DNA from: Neorhizobium galegae bv. orientalis str. HAMBI 540
GTDB lineage: Bacteria; Pseudomonadota; Alphaproteobacteria; Rhizobiales; Rhizobiaceae
Direction of reading: 5' to 3'
Length of the DNA stretch: 64,000 nucleotides
Assembly: GCF_000731315.1 (NCBI RefSeq)
Contig: NZ_HG938353.1
Location: 3,658,001-3,722,000 of the forward strand
Of this stretch, positions 36,197 through 46,791 are shown one piece after another (the first letter of the stretch is position 1; the number at the start of each line of letters is the position of its first letter). The notes beneath the pieces are model-generated. The model was not told the origin of the DNA. It did not search any database and saw nothing but the letters and a program-made list of their open reading frames with translations. Both the position numbers and the translations under genes were made by a program.

Positions 36197-38161
36197 ATGA
36201 AGGCTTCCAGCCGGGGGATCCACAGCAGTTTGCGTATGCGGAACGAAAACACTGGGCGGACAGAAAAACGGAGGTTGAGGGGGGCAAGCGCAGCCGCGAT
36301 GCTTGCCGCTATACTTCTTGTTTCCCCGCCGCTTTCCGGCAACGCCTACGCCTTTAAACTCTTCGGCATCACCCTGTTCGGCGGCGATGAAGACAAGGTC
36401 GAGGTCATCGATCCCGTCCGCTACGATGCGACGGTCCAAACCGGCAGCGCCGACAAGGACCTCAAGAAGCGCCTCGAATCGGCCGCTTCCATGGTCACCG
36501 ACGAAAAACAGCCGGTCTCGGGCGACCTCGGGGTGATCATCAAGGCGCGCGAGGACCGCGACCGATTGATCGCCGTGCTTTACGAGGAAGCCCGTTACGG
36601 CGGCACCGTCAACATCTCCGTCGCCGGCACCGATATCGACCGCCTGCCGCCCAACCCTACATTCGACCACGCGGCGCCCGTGCCGGTCACCGTCAGCATT
36701 GATCCCGGCCCGGTCTTCAAGCTCGGCTCGGTTCGTTTCGAAGGCGATGCCGCCGGCCACGATCCGGGAAAATACGATCTCGTCGCCGGCGGGAAGGCGG
36801 GTTCGCGGCTGATCCTCAAAGCGGGCGAACAGCTTCTGGTCGATCTGAAGAACGAAGGACGACCGCTTGCGAAACTGACCCGACGGCAGGTGACGGCAGA
36901 CCATCGAACCGACACGATCGACGTCGTGCTCGGTGCCGTCGGCGGTCCGGTCGCGCCGTTCGGCACCGTCGCCGTCAAGGGGTCGCGCACTGTCGATGCC
37001 GCCTTCGTCAGCCGTTATTCGCGGCTCGACAAACGCGGACAATATTCGCCCGAGCAGTTGAAGAAGGCGAACGATCGCCTGCGCGAACTCGGCGTCTTTT
37101 CGAGCGTGACGATCCACGAGGCGGAGAAGCTTGCGCCGGACGGTTCGTTACCGCTGACAATCGAGGTATCGGAAGGCAAGCACCGTTATTTCGGCTTCGG
37201 CGCCGAATATTCCTCAATCGACGGCGCCGGTCTCGAAGGATACTGGGGCCACCGCAACCTCTTCGGGGAAGCCGAGTCGCTGCGCATCGAAGGCAAGGTG
37301 TCCGGCATCGGCGCGACAACCGACGTCACCACCTTCGACTATTCCGCCGGCATCATCTTTACGAAGCCGGGCGCCTTCGTGCCGGAAGCAACCTTCGAAT
37401 CCCGTCTGGAAGCCAAGAGCGAGACGCCTGACGTCTACGAGGCGCAGACCATCATCTATTCGGCCGGCATCACCTACGAGCTGAACGAGACCGACAAGCT
37501 CAAGGGCGGCGGGGAAATCGCCTATATCGATGCGGACGATGCCTTCGGCAACAACCAGTACCTCACCCTCAGCCTGCCGATCGGCTTCGAGCGCGACGCG
37601 CGGGACAACAAGCTCGACCCGACCAAAGGATATTACGCCACGCTGTCGGCCAAGCCGAGCTACGAGCTGATGGACGGCACGATCTTCTCGTCGTTCGAGG
37701 GCTCGATCTCGGGTTATCTCGGCCTCGGGCAGGAGGATCGGATCGTGCTGGCAGCCCGTCTGGCAGCCGGAACGCTGGTCGGCGGAAGCGACCTTGAAAG
37801 AATCCCGGCGACACGCAGATTCTTTGCCGGCGGCGGCGGATCGGTGCGCGGCTACGCCTATCGGGAAATCTCGCCCTATAACAGCGCCGACGAAGCCACG
37901 GGCGGGCGTTCTTATACGCTGGGATCTTTCGAAGTGAGGGTAAAAGTGTCAGAAAATATAGGCATTGTACCTTTTGTCGACATTGGTACGGTATCGACCG
38001 GAATCGTGCCCGATTTTTCTGATATACGTGCTGGCGCAGGGATCGGCGTGAGATATGCCACGCCTTTTGGACCGCTGAGATTGGATGTTGCAATTCCGTT
38101 GCAGCGCTATGACGGCGGTAGCCAGTACGGTATCTATGCGGGCATAGGACAGGCATTCTGA
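36197..38161 (+). CDS. tamA: outer-membrane assembly factor TamA (BamA/Omp85 family)
   Basis: The protein, 654 residues from this start, has an N-terminal signal-like segment, POTRA-like repeats (to about residue 330), and the C-terminal Omp85 barrel with FFAGGGGSVRGYAYREISPY and the last-strand GPLRLDVAIPL ending in F. TamA in the outer membrane works with TamB in the inner membrane in outer-membrane protein and lipid transport. ATG 36236 (MRNENTG) would put the signal peptide closer to the start and may be the true one; neither has a strong ribosome site. tamB follows 27 bases later. Confidence 0.9.
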   Translation: MKASSRGIHSSLRMRNENTGRTEKRRLRGASAAAMLAAILLVSPPLSGNAYAFKLFGITLFGGDEDKVEVIDPVRYDATVQTGSADKDLKKRLESAASMVTDEKQPVSGDLGVIIKAREDRDRLIAVLYEEARYGGTVNISVAGTDIDRLPPNPTFDHAAPVPVTVSIDPGPVFKLGSVRFEGDAAGHDPGKYDLVAGGKAGSRLILKAGEQLLVDLKNEGRPLAKLTRRQVTADHRTDTIDVVLGAVGGPVAPFGTVAVKGSRTVDAAFVSRYSRLDKRGQYSPEQLKKANDRLRELGVFSSVTIHEAEKLAPDGSLPLTIEVSEGKHRYFGFGAEYSSIDGAGLEGYWGHRNLFGEAESLRIEGKVSGIGATTDVTTFDYSAGIIFTKPGAFVPEATFESRLEAKSETPDVYEAQTIIYSAGITYELNETDKLKGGGEIAYIDADDAFGNNQYLTLSLPIGFERDARDNKLDPTKGYYATLSAKPSYELMDGTIFSSFEGSISGYLGLGQEDRIVLAARLAAGTLVGGSDLERIPATRRFFAGGGGSVRGYAYREISPYNSADEATGGRSYTLGSFEVRVKVSENIGIVPFVDIGTVSTGIVPDFSDIRAGAGIGVRYATPFGPLRLDVAIPLQRYDGGSQYGIYAGIGQAF

Positions 38162-38188
38162 AAGGCAGTGAAGGGTAGCGTTTAAGGC

Positions 38189-41100
38189 ATGATGCTGATG
38201 GTACGCCTGTTGAAATGGATCTTGAAGGCCGCGCTTGGCGTGGTCGCGATCCTGTTCGTCATGGCCTTGGGCGTTGTCCTTTTCGTCGCCCTCACCCCGG
38301 TCGGCGGACGCGTTGCCGCGGACCGGATTTCCGCCATCGTCTCCACGCCTGACCGCGGCATCTCCTTCACGCGGCCGGAAGGCCTTCTGACCGGCGATCT
38401 GCGTATCGATGCCCTTACACTGTCCGACGATATGGGCCCCTATGCCCAGATCGGCGGCATCAAGATCGACTGGTCGCCGACATCCCTGGTGACCGGTGTT
38501 TTCCGCGCCGAGCACATTTCCGCAGACACTGTCAATTTCATCCGTGCGCCGCGGCCGCCCAAAACGCCCGCAACGACGCAGACGACGAACTCCTCCGGGT
38601 CGCCCTTACCCGTCGGTATCCGCGTCGCGCAGATCGATCTGCCGGACATCAATCTCTCCCAGGCACTTTCGGGACGGGATTTCTCTCTTTCGGTGAAGGG
38701 ATCGATCGATGCGACCGGACCTGACATTTCGCTCGACCTGCAGGCAACCCGCAAGGACGAGCCGGATGCCATGGCATCTGCCGACGTGGTCTACGCGCCG
38801 TCCGAAAATCGCCTGACGCTCAAGGCTGCCGTGTCCGAGCCGCAGGGTGGCCTGCTCGCCCGGGTTCTGCGTCTACCCGGCACCCCGGCGGTCCAGCTCG
38901 CGCTCGACGGCGAAGGACCTCTTTCCGACTGGGCCGGCAAGTTGCAGGGCAGCGTCGGCGGCATTCCCGTCATCTCGGTCGATGGCAAACATATGCTGGT
39001 CGCAAACGGCAGGCACAGAGTGGAGGTGACCGGCGGCGGTCAGCTTTCGACGCTTCTCCCGCCCGCCTTTCGTCCGCTGTTCGGCGGCACGACCGATATC
39101 AACATCGCTGCAGTCTATGCGCCTTCCGGTCGCGTGGATATCGAACGCGGTGATCTCACCTCCGGCGCCGTGAAGATCGCGGCCAAGGGGGCCTGGGACC
39201 AGACAGGCGACAACAGCCTCACCGCCAGTCTCAACGGCGTGAAGGGCCCGGTCGACTTCGTCTGGCCGATCAACGGGCAGGAGAGCCGCTTCTCCTTCGA
39301 AAGCATCAACTTTACGCTGACCGGCGCGGCCACCTCGGCGCGCTTCAACGCGACGGCTGCGCTCAACGCCGCGGAACTGCCGCAGGGGCGCTTCGGCCAG
39401 ATCCGCCTGCAGGCGGAAAGCGAAGACCTGAACCTCATCAGCCGCTCCGGCAGCATCCGCAGCCGCTTCACCGTGGCCCGCACGAATTTCACCAATGACG
39501 ACCTCGACCGGGTGATCCGCGGGCCGGTGACGCTCGATGCGCCGCTAAGGCTGGCGCCTCCGGCGATCGGCCTCGATGCGGCAACCTTCGACAGCGGCAA
39601 TGTGAACGGCACGCTGTCCGGCGCCTATGACATGTCGAAGCAGGCGGTCACCGGCAATTTCCGGGTTTTCGCCAATCCCGCCGTTCTGCCGCCGGGGCTG
39701 GTTTCGAAATTCGACGGCAAGCTGTCCGCTGAAGGTTATGTCAACATAGTGAGCGGCGGCCGCGTCAGCCTCGAGAACTTCGTGATGCGGTCGAACGCGA
39801 TCGAGGCGCATGGCAACATGCTGCTCGAAAACCAGACCGTCACCGGCCGCCTCGCCGGCCGCGTGCCGGATCTCAAGCGCTGGCTGCCCGAGGCCGAAGG
39901 TGCTGCCGGTTTCGATATTTCCGCCAAGGGGCCGCTCGCCGCGATGGGCGTCAGGGCCGTGGTCAATTCCGCCGACGCCCGGCTGGTCGGCCGCAAGCTC
40001 CAGGACATGAGCTTCATCCTCGAAGGCACCGCCGATCCGAACGCCCCCAAGGGCAAGCTGACCGGCACGGGTTCGCTCGATGGCCAGCCGATCCGCGTCA
40101 ATGCCGACGTCGCCTCCGTCCAGGGCCGCACCAGCGCGCCGGCGATCACCGCCGAGATCGGCCCGAACAAGCTCTCCGGTGCCCTGAACTTCTCCTCCGC
40201 CTTCCTGCCGGAAGGCCAGCTCACCTTCGACTTCCCGGACGTCTCCCTGCTTGCAGCGCTCGCGGCCCAGCAGGCCCAGGGCGATCTCAAGGGAACGGTG
40301 ATGTTCAGCAATACCGGCGGCAAGGCAGGCGCTGCGATCCGGGCATCCGGCAGTGCCCTTCGCCGCGGCACGATCGAGATCGCCCAGCCGAACATCGACC
40401 TTGCCATTCCCGACATCAAGGCGATCGCGGCCGAAGGCACCGTCCGCGCCACCCGCATCGGCGCCGGATCGGTCGGCATCAACGACGTCAACCTCGGCGT
40501 CAGCCAGGGCGGCAACCGGACCAACTTCAACCTCGCCGCCCAATATGACAACGCACCCCTCACTGCGATCGGCGATATCCAGAGCGGTTCCGATATCTCG
40601 GTCGGCATCGAGAGCTTCACCGCCGCGCCCCGCAGCATCCCGGTCCGGCTTGCCGCGCCGACCCGCATCGCGGTCGCCAACGGCGGTGCGCGGCTTGCTG
40701 ACCTCACCATCGCAACCGGCACCGGCAGCGTCACCGTCAACGGCACAGCCGGGTCGGCGCTGGACTTGACCGCCAATATCAAGGCCCTGCCCGCCAACCT
40801 CATCAACGCTTTCGTGCCCGCGATCAACGCTGCCGGTACGATTTCCGGCACGATCAACGCCACCGGCGCCGCATCTGCTCCTGCCATACGTTACGATTTA
40901 GAATGGAGTGATGCACAGCTTCGCCAGTCGCGCGACGCTGGCATCAGTCCCTTTCGAGTCCAAGCAAGCGGCAGCTTCGCCAACGGGACAGTCACATTAG
41001 ACAAGACGCGGCTGACGGGCTCCGGCGGTCTCGACCTGTCCGCCGCGGGCAAGGTTATCCTGAAGGACGGCATTCCCGCGCTCGACATAAACGCCCGCGC

Positions 41101-42682
41101 CAATGCCGTGCCCGCCAGCCTGGTCAACGCCTTTGCGCCAGGCCTCGACGCCCGCGGCACGATTTCCGGCACGGTGACCACGACGGGAACCCCGCAAGCC
41201 CCGGCCGTCCGTTATGATCTGCGCTGGGCAGATGCCGGCGTCGCGCAGACCACCTCCGCCGGGGTCGCGGCTTTCAACATCACCGCCGGCGGCACGTTTC
41301 AAAACGGCACCGTCACCGTCGATACCCGCCTTTCGGGCGGCGGCGGCGTCTCGTTATCGGGCGGCGGCTCCGTCTCGCTTGCGGGCGAAAAGCCACTCAA
41401 TCTGAAATTCGGCGGGAAACTGCCCTTCTCCATCCTCGCCGGGCAGATGGCCGCTCAAGGGTTCGTGCTGGAAGGCACCGGCAATGTCGATCTTGCGATC
41501 GGCGGCACCGCGGCAGCGCCGGCGATCACCGGCACGGCATCCTCCTCCGGCGCCCGGCTGGTGGACGTTCGCCGTAACCTCGCCCTGACGGATCTCGCCG
41601 CCAATGTCGCCTTCGATGGTAAGAGCGCCAATATTTCGAGGCTCACGGCCAAGCTCTCGGGTGGCGGCACGGTCTCGGTCCAGGGCTCGGTCGGCATCAC
41701 ACCGGGCTCCGGATTTCCAGCCGATCTCAGGATCACGCTTGCTCAGGCATCCTATGCCGACGGCACGCTGTTTGCTGCAACCACCGACGGCGCCCTGACG
41801 ATCACCGGCCCGCTGACCTCTGGCCCTATTCTCGGTGGCAAGGTAACGCTGACCAAGGCTGCGATTACCGTGCCCGCCCGCCTGCCGACTTCGCTTTCCG
41901 CCATCGATATCCGCCACCGGAACGCACCCCCTGACGTGCTGCGGCAGATGGAAAAGCTGCGCCCGAAGGGCGCCAGCGGCAGTTCGAACCCGATCGCGCT
42001 CAACCTTCAGATCAGTGCGCCGAACGGCATTTTCGTTCGCGGGCGAGGCATCGACGCCGAGCTCGGCGGTGAATTGACCGTGACGGGCACGGCGGTTGCG
42101 CCGGTCGTCGCCGGCGGCTTCCAGATGCGCCGCGGCCGTATCGTCATCCTCGCAAAGCGGATGGACTTCACTGACGGCGATATCACCTTCGGCGGCGGCC
42201 TGATCCCGATTCTCAACATGGAAGCGAACACGACGTCTGCCGCGACGACGATCACGGTGAAAGTCACCGGCGTCGCCAATGACCCGACGATCGCCTTCTC
42301 TTCCTCACCCGCCCTGCCCCAGGACGAGGTTCTGGCGCGGCTGATCTTCGGCCAGTCCATGTCGCGGCTGTCACCGCTGCAGATCGCCCAGCTGGCCGAC
42401 GCCGTCGCGCAGCTGGCCGGCGGGGGCTCCACATCGCTGCTCGAAACCCTGCGCAACAATCTCGGTGTCGACGATCTCGACATCAACACCGATGCGACCG
42501 GCCAGACCACCGTGTCGGTCGGCCGCTACATCAACAACCGCACCTACATCCAGCTCGAACAGGGCGGCGAAAGCGGCGCCGAAGCGACGATCAACCTCGA
42601 TGTCGGTCGCGGTGTGAAGCTCAAGGCCGGCGCCGGCACCGAAGGCGGCAAGGCCGGCATCTTTTATGAGCGCGAATACTAA
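38189..42682 (+). CDS. tamB: translocation and assembly module protein TamB (DUF490)
   Basis: The 1497-residue protein has one N-terminal membrane segment (WILKAALGVVAILFVMALGVVLFVAL, quoted here only in part as ALGVVAILFVMALGVV) and a long, repetitive beta-rich body, ending with the conserved TamB/DUF490 C-terminal domain (FSSSPALPQDEVLARLIFG, then TNGRQT-like VSVGRYINNRTYIQ). It is the inner-membrane, periplasm-spanning partner of TamA in the AsmA-like lipid-transfer family. The Ala/Gly/Thr-rich middle (near 900-1150) shows internal repeats such as NAFVPAINAAGTISG and NAFAPGLDARGTISG. Confidence 0.9.
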   Translation: MMLMVRLLKWILKAALGVVAILFVMALGVVLFVALTPVGGRVAADRISAIVSTPDRGISFTRPEGLLTGDLRIDALTLSDDMGPYAQIGGIKIDWSPTSLVTGVFRAEHISADTVNFIRAPRPPKTPATTQTTNSSGSPLPVGIRVAQIDLPDINLSQALSGRDFSLSVKGSIDATGPDISLDLQATRKDEPDAMASADVVYAPSENRLTLKAAVSEPQGGLLARVLRLPGTPAVQLALDGEGPLSDWAGKLQGSVGGIPVISVDGKHMLVANGRHRVEVTGGGQLSTLLPPAFRPLFGGTTDINIAAVYAPSGRVDIERGDLTSGAVKIAAKGAWDQTGDNSLTASLNGVKGPVDFVWPINGQESRFSFESINFTLTGAATSARFNATAALNAAELPQGRFGQIRLQAESEDLNLISRSGSIRSRFTVARTNFTNDDLDRVIRGPVTLDAPLRLAPPAIGLDAATFDSGNVNGTLSGAYDMSKQAVTGNFRVFANPAVLPPGLVSKFDGKLSAEGYVNIVSGGRVSLENFVMRSNAIEAHGNMLLENQTVTGRLAGRVPDLKRWLPEAEGAAGFDISAKGPLAAMGVRAVVNSADARLVGRKLQDMSFILEGTADPNAPKGKLTGTGSLDGQPIRVNADVASVQGRTSAPAITAEIGPNKLSGALNFSSAFLPEGQLTFDFPDVSLLAALAAQQAQGDLKGTVMFSNTGGKAGAAIRASGSALRRGTIEIAQPNIDLAIPDIKAIAAEGTVRATRIGAGSVGINDVNLGVSQGGNRTNFNLAAQYDNAPLTAIGDIQSGSDISVGIESFTAAPRSIPVRLAAPTRIAVANGGARLADLTIATGTGSVTVNGTAGSALDLTANIKALPANLINAFVPAINAAGTISGTINATGAASAPAIRYDLEWSDAQLRQSRDAGISPFRVQASGSFANGTVTLDKTRLTGSGGLDLSAAGKVILKDGIPALDINARANAVPASLVNAFAPGLDARGTISGTVTTTGTPQAPAVRYDLRWADAGVAQTTSAGVAAFNITAGGTFQNGTVTVDTRLSGGGGVSLSGGGSVSLAGEKPLNLKFGGKLPFSILAGQMAAQGFVLEGTGNVDLAIGGTAAAPAITGTASSSGARLVDVRRNLALTDLAANVAFDGKSANISRLTAKLSGGGTVSVQGSVGITPGSGFPADLRITLAQASYADGTLFAATTDGALTITGPLTSGPILGGKVTLTKAAITVPARLPTSLSAIDIRHRNAPPDVLRQMEKLRPKGASGSSNPIALNLQISAPNGIFVRGRGIDAELGGELTVTGTAVAPVVAGGFQMRRGRIVILAKRMDFTDGDITFGGGLIPILNMEANTTSAATTITVKVTGVANDPTIAFSSSPALPQDEVLARLIFGQSMSRLSPLQIAQLADAVAQLAGGGSTSLLETLRNNLGVDDLDINTDATGQTTVSVGRYINNRTYIQLEQGGESGAEATINLDVGRGVKLKAGAGTEGGKAGIFYEREY

Positions 42683-43096
42683 TCTCCCATATCCATCGGT
42701 TCCTGCTTGTTCGGGAGAAAAACCTGAGCTCCGAGGACATCACATTGATCGGCGTACCTCCGCAAGCGCCTGCCCAGTCGCCCAGCCCGCCCGGCCCGAC
42801 ATGCGGCGTAAGTTTATATTTAAAATATTGATCGAAATTACTTCGCAGAAGTCCCGAACATACATCGAAAACTGGAGCCACTGGGGAACATATACATATC
42901 ATCCGGAATTTGACAAAACACAGAACAGATACGTATTCCCCCTGACTTGAGCCGAAAAGAATTATTGACCTTCCGTTAAGTCCTCAATGCTATTTTTAGC
43001 AGAACTCAGTGTCCCGGCGGCGAGATGGTTACCTCGTTAGGCTGCGGGCAAAATCGAGCCGGTTCGGGAACTTACAGACGGGGGCAGGCAAGCCAG
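42683..43096. other. 414-base AT-richer intergenic region before the chemoreceptor gene
   Basis: The region between tamB and the chemoreceptor gene is clearly lower in GC than the genes beside it, especially 42800-42960. It should hold the chemoreceptor promoter. I see no RNA gene, no terminator with a good T-run, and no open frame with credible start or coding character. Confidence 0.6.
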
Positions 43097-44884
43097 ATGT
43101 CCATACTTTCACTTCCAGGTGCTGACGCGAAAGCAGTACTTGCAGCGCTCAATAAGTCGCAGGCTATCATAGAGTTTGACCTGTCCGGAAAAGTCCTCAC
43201 GGCCAACGAGAACTTCTGCAAGACGCTCGGCTACGCTCTCTCCGAGATCGTCGGCAAGCATCACAGCATGTTCTGCGATCCGGCCTACGTGAAGTCACAG
43301 GCCTACAAGGATTTCTGGGCGCATCTCGGCAGCGGCAAATATGACGCTGCCGCCTATAAGCGCATCGGCAAGGGTGGCCGCGAGATCTGGATCCAGGCCT
43401 CCTACAATCCGGTGACTTCAGGCGGCAAGCCTTACAAGGTGGTCAAGTTCGCAACAGACATCACTGCCGCGAAGCTCAAATCCGCCGATGACGAAGGCAA
43501 GATCAACGCCATCTCGCGCACGCAGGCCATCATCGAGTTCACGCCCGGTGGCGACGTCCTGACCGCCAACGAAAATTTCCTCGCCTGTCTCGGCTATCAG
43601 CTTTCGGAAATCGTCGGCAAACATCACAGCATGTTCTGCGAACCGTCATTTCGTGACAGCGCCGAATACCCGCAATTCTGGAAGAAGCTTGCCGGTGGCG
43701 AAGCGATTGCCGCCGAGTTCAAGCGCATCGGCAAGGGCGGCAAGGCGGTCTGGATCCAGGCGTCCTACAATCCGATCTTCGACGCCGACGGCCGCGTCTT
43801 CAAGGTGGTCAAGTTTGCAACCGACATCACCGAACGCGTCCGCGCCGTCGATGACATCGCCGATGGCCTGACGTCTCTTTCAAACGGCGACCTGACCATC
43901 CGCATCGAGAAGCCTTTCATTTCGACGCTTGAGCAGATCCGCCTCGATTTCAATGGAGCCATCGCAACGCTGGCGGATGCCATGCGCACGGTCGGGGACA
44001 ATGCCGAGGGGATTGCAGGCGGCTCCAGCGAGATTCGCCAGGCTTCCGACAGCCTTGCCAAGCGCACCGAGCAGCAGGCAGCGGCAGTCGAGGAGACCGC
44101 CGCGGCGCTTGAAGAAATCAGCCGTACCGTCACCGATAGCGCCAAACGCGCGGAAGAAGCAGGGACCCTTGTCTCGCATGCTAAAAAAAGCGCCGAACAT
44201 TCCGGCGCCGTGGTGCGCAACGCGGTAAACGCGATGGGCCAGATCGAGACGTCATCCCGGGAAATCTCCAATATCATCGGCGTGATCGACGAGATCGCCT
44301 TCCAGACAAACCTGCTGGCGCTCAATGCGGGTGTCGAGGCAGCACGCGCCGGCGAAGCGGGTAAGGGCTTTGCGGTCGTTGCCCAGGAAGTCCGCGAACT
44401 GGCTCAACGTTCCGCCAGTGCGGCCAAGGAAATCAAGACGCTGATCTCGACCTCCTCCGAACAGGTCAAGCGTGGCGTCGCGCTGGTCGGAGAAACCGGC
44501 AAGGCGCTCGACGAGATCATGTCCCAGGTGGACGAGATCAACGGCAATGTCACAGCGATCGTCGAGGCTGCCCGCGAACAGTCGACGGGCATCAAGGAGA
44601 TCAGCAAGGCCGTCAACTCGATGGACCAGAACACGCAGCAGAACGCTGCCATGGTCGAGGAAACGACCGCTGCCAGCCACAGCCTGGCGCGCGAAGCCGA
44701 AACCCTGCGGGATCTTCTGGGACGATTTAGATTTGCGCAACATTCTTCGCGTAAGATTGAAATAGCGCGACCTGATGCACGACCCGTTGCATCGCCGGCA
44801 CGCAAACTCATGGCAACGGTCGCGCGGACCACAACGGGTGCCGCCGCTGCCGCTCAGGCAACGGATAGTTGGGAAGAATTCTGA
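43097..44884 (+). CDS. soluble methyl-accepting chemotaxis protein with two PAS domains
   Basis: The 595-residue receptor has no membrane segment. PAS 1 (about residues 20-140) and PAS 2 (about 141-262) are close copies 121 residues apart, both with [11 protein letters not shown] and [19 protein letters not shown]-like and methyl-accepting domains follow, with the invariant tip [20 protein letters not shown]. It senses a cytoplasmic cue, perhaps redox or oxygen as in Aer/BdlA-like receptors. The frame ends SWEEF, a methylation-enzyme docking-like tail. ATG 43097 is preferred over 43025. Confidence 0.9.
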   Translation: MSILSLPGADAKAVLAALNKSQAIIEFDLSGKVLTANENFCKTLGYALSEIVGKHHSMFCDPAYVKSQAYKDFWAHLGSGKYDAAAYKRIGKGGREIWIQASYNPVTSGGKPYKVVKFATDITAAKLKSADDEGKINAISRTQAIIEFTPGGDVLTANENFLACLGYQLSEIVGKHHSMFCEPSFRDSAEYPQFWKKLAGGEAIAAEFKRIGKGGKAVWIQASYNPIFDADGRVFKVVKFATDITERVRAVDDIADGLTSLSNGDLTIRIEKPFISTLEQIRLDFNGAIATLADAMRTVGDNAEGIAGGSSEIRQASDSLAKRTEQQAAAVEETAAALEEISRTVTDSAKRAEEAGTLVSHAKKSAEHSGAVVRNAVNAMGQIETSSREISNIIGVIDEIAFQTNLLALNAGVEAARAGEAGKGFAVVAQEVRELAQRSASAAKEIKTLISTSSEQVKRGVALVGETGKALDEIMSQVDEINGNVTAIVEAAREQSTGIKEISKAVNSMDQNTQQNAAMVEETTAASHSLAREAETLRDLLGRFRFAQHSSRKIEIARPDARPVASPARKLMATVARTTTGAAAAAQATDSWEEF

Positions 44885-45363
44885 TGGCTACGACGATCAA
44901 CTCCACAAGCTACAGCGGCGAAACGCTGGAAATCATCGCCTTCCGTCTCCATGACCAGGAGTTCTGCGTCAAGACGACGACAATCCGCGAAATCCGCGGA
45001 TGGGCGCCTTCGACGCCGATCCCGCACGCCCCGGCCGATGTCATCGGCGTCATGAACCTTCGCGGTTCCGTGATCCCGATCATCGACCTTGCCTACAAGC
45101 TCGGCATGAAGAGCACGGTTGCCAACGAGCGCAGCGCCATCGTGGTCGCCGAAGTCCACAACATGGTCATCGGCATGCTCGTCGATCGCGTCTCGGACAT
45201 CCTGACCATCCCTTCGAGCCAGGTCCAGCCGGTTCCGGAAATCTCCGCCTCCTTCGACAAGTCCTTCTCCGAAGGCATCATCGCCAACGAGAACGGCATG
45301 ATCTGCTTCCTGAATCTTGCCAAGATGTTCAAGGGCACCGAGGCCGACGATCTGGCTGCCTGA
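44884..45363 (+). CDS. cheW: chemotaxis coupling protein CheW
   Basis: The 159-residue protein has the CheW fold: LEIIAFRLHDQEFCVKTTTIREI, VIGVMNLRGSVIPIIDLAYKL and VDRVSDILTIPSSQVQPVP. It links receptors to the CheA kinase. Its ATG shares the last base of the receptor stop codon (TGATG, 44882-44886), so the two are translated together. A CheA gene is not in the window, so this pair probably joins the main cheA system elsewhere. Confidence 0.94.
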   Translation: MATTINSTSYSGETLEIIAFRLHDQEFCVKTTTIREIRGWAPSTPIPHAPADVIGVMNLRGSVIPIIDLAYKLGMKSTVANERSAIVVAEVHNMVIGMLVDRVSDILTIPSSQVQPVPEISASFDKSFSEGIIANENGMICFLNLAKMFKGTEADDLAA

Positions 45364-45461
45364 TTTCTGACAGGCGAGGCAAAGCACCTGCCACGCCTGC
45401 AGCACCACCTCGAGGCCAAGGCGGTTGGCTGGAAAGACCCTCTAAGCCGCCACGCGACTTG

Positions 45462-45496
45462 AAGCCCGCAGCGTTTGAACCACCGCGGGCTTTTTT
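45462..45496 (+). terminator. intrinsic terminator of the mcp-cheW operon
   Basis: AAGCCCGC (45462-45469) pairs with GCGGGCTT (45485-45492) across a 15-base loop and is followed by a run of T to 45496. Confidence 0.85.
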
Positions 45497-45501
45497 CCTG
45501 A

Positions 45502-46551
45502 TTATTCCTTCGGTTCGAACGGTGCCGGCCGGCGTCCGGCAGCCTGGCGCGCCAGCATCCAGCCCGGATATTCCGGAGCAAGCGCGCTTACCTCATCGAG
45601 TTTTGCCATATCCTCCCCGTCGAGCTTCAGCTTCACGGCCTTCAAATTCTCTTCGAGTTGTTCCAGCCGTTTGGCGCCGATGATGACACTCGTGACGAAC
45701 GGTTTCGCCAGGATATAGGCCAGCGCCACTTCCGCGACGCTCGCGCCATGCTTGACGCCGATTTCGCGCATGGCCGCGACGCAGGCCCAGGCACGATCCT
45801 TGTCGACCGGCGGAAAATCGAAGTTGGCGCGGCGGCCTTCCCCGTTGCCTGGAGCGCCTGGACCGTATTTGCCGGAGAGCAGCCCGCCGGCAAGCGGCGA
45901 CCAGACCATCAGGCCGAGCTTCTCCTCCTGCATCAGCGGTACGATATCCCGCTCCAGGTCGCGGCCGGCGATCGAATAGTAGGCCTGCACCGTCTCGAAA
46001 CGGGCGTAACCCTTGCGCTCGGAAATGCCGAGCGCCTTCGCCATCCGCCAGGCCGCCCAGTTGGAAAGGCCGATATAGCGGACGAGGCCACGCGACACGA
46101 GATCGTCGAGCGCCCGCAGCGTCTCGTCGATCGGCGTTACCGTGTCGGTGCCATGGATCTGGTAGAGATCGATATGGTTCATCTGCAGCCGTTCGAGGCT
46201 CTGCTCCACCGAGTCCATGATATGGCCGCGGGAGGCGCCGCGATCGTTCGGCTTGTCGCCCATCTGGCCATGGAATTTCGTGGCGATGACCACGTCCTTG
46301 CGCGGCACGCCGAGGTTCTTGATCGCCTGACCGAGGATGGCCTCTGACCGGCCCTGGGAATAAACATTCGCCGTATCTATGAAGTTGACGCCGGCGGCCA
46401 GCGAGCGCTCGACGATCTTGTCGGCGGCGTCCTGATCGAGACCGGCGACGGCACTCCAGACGGCGCCCGTCTGGTTCTCGCCGAAGGTCATCGTGCCGAG
46501 GCAGAGTTCGGAGACGAAAAGACCTGTATTGCCCAATTGATTGTAGCGCAT
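45502..46551 (-). CDS. aldo/keto reductase
   Basis: The 349-residue protein has the AKR signature: LGNTGLFVSELCLGTMTFGE, the catalytic Asp/Tyr region FIDTANVYSQGRSE, the Lys segment VVIATKFHG, the His segment MNHIDLYQIHGTD, and the NADPH-binding IIGAKRLEQLEENL. It reduces carbonyls with NADPH in the cytoplasm. The ATG at 46551 (MRYNQLG) begins the conserved domain. It converges on cheW, with a terminator just past its stop. The substrate is unknown. Confidence 0.9.
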   Translation of the reverse strand: MRYNQLGNTGLFVSELCLGTMTFGENQTGAVWSAVAGLDQDAADKIVERSLAAGVNFIDTANVYSQGRSEAILGQAIKNLGVPRKDVVIATKFHGQMGDKPNDRGASRGHIMDSVEQSLERLQMNHIDLYQIHGTDTVTPIDETLRALDDLVSRGLVRYIGLSNWAAWRMAKALGISERKGYARFETVQAYYSIAGRDLERDIVPLMQEEKLGLMVWSPLAGGLLSGKYGPGAPGNGEGRRANFDFPPVDKDRAWACVAAMREIGVKHGASVAEVALAYILAKPFVTSVIIGAKRLEQLEENLKAVKLKLDGEDMAKLDEVSALAPEYPGWMLARQAAGRRPAPFEPKE

Positions 46552-46733
46552 GGAGAACTCCCGTGTGCACTGAAGATATGAAGAGATAAAGCAGTCACTG
46601 GAAGCCGGATCGGGCACGCGGGCGCGTGCGTTTCGCAGAGAATGCGAACTCGGGTTCCGGAAGGCAATCTAGCTTGGATTCCGCCGCCGTCAAGCGGAGC
46701 CGCCTCCGTTTTTATCCTCACATTTGCGTGCAA

Positions 46734-46770
46734 GGCAAAAAGAAGGGGCGGCTTCGACAAGCCGCCCCTT
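46734..46770 (-). terminator. intrinsic terminator of the OFA transporter gene
   Basis: AAGGGGCGGCTT-CGAC-AAGCCGCCCCTT (46743-46770) is a twelve-pair stem with a four-base loop. On the minus strand it is followed by CTTTTTGCC, 22 bases past the transporter stop. Confidence 0.9.
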
Positions 46771-46791
46771 CGTCATTCCAATTGCCGAATG

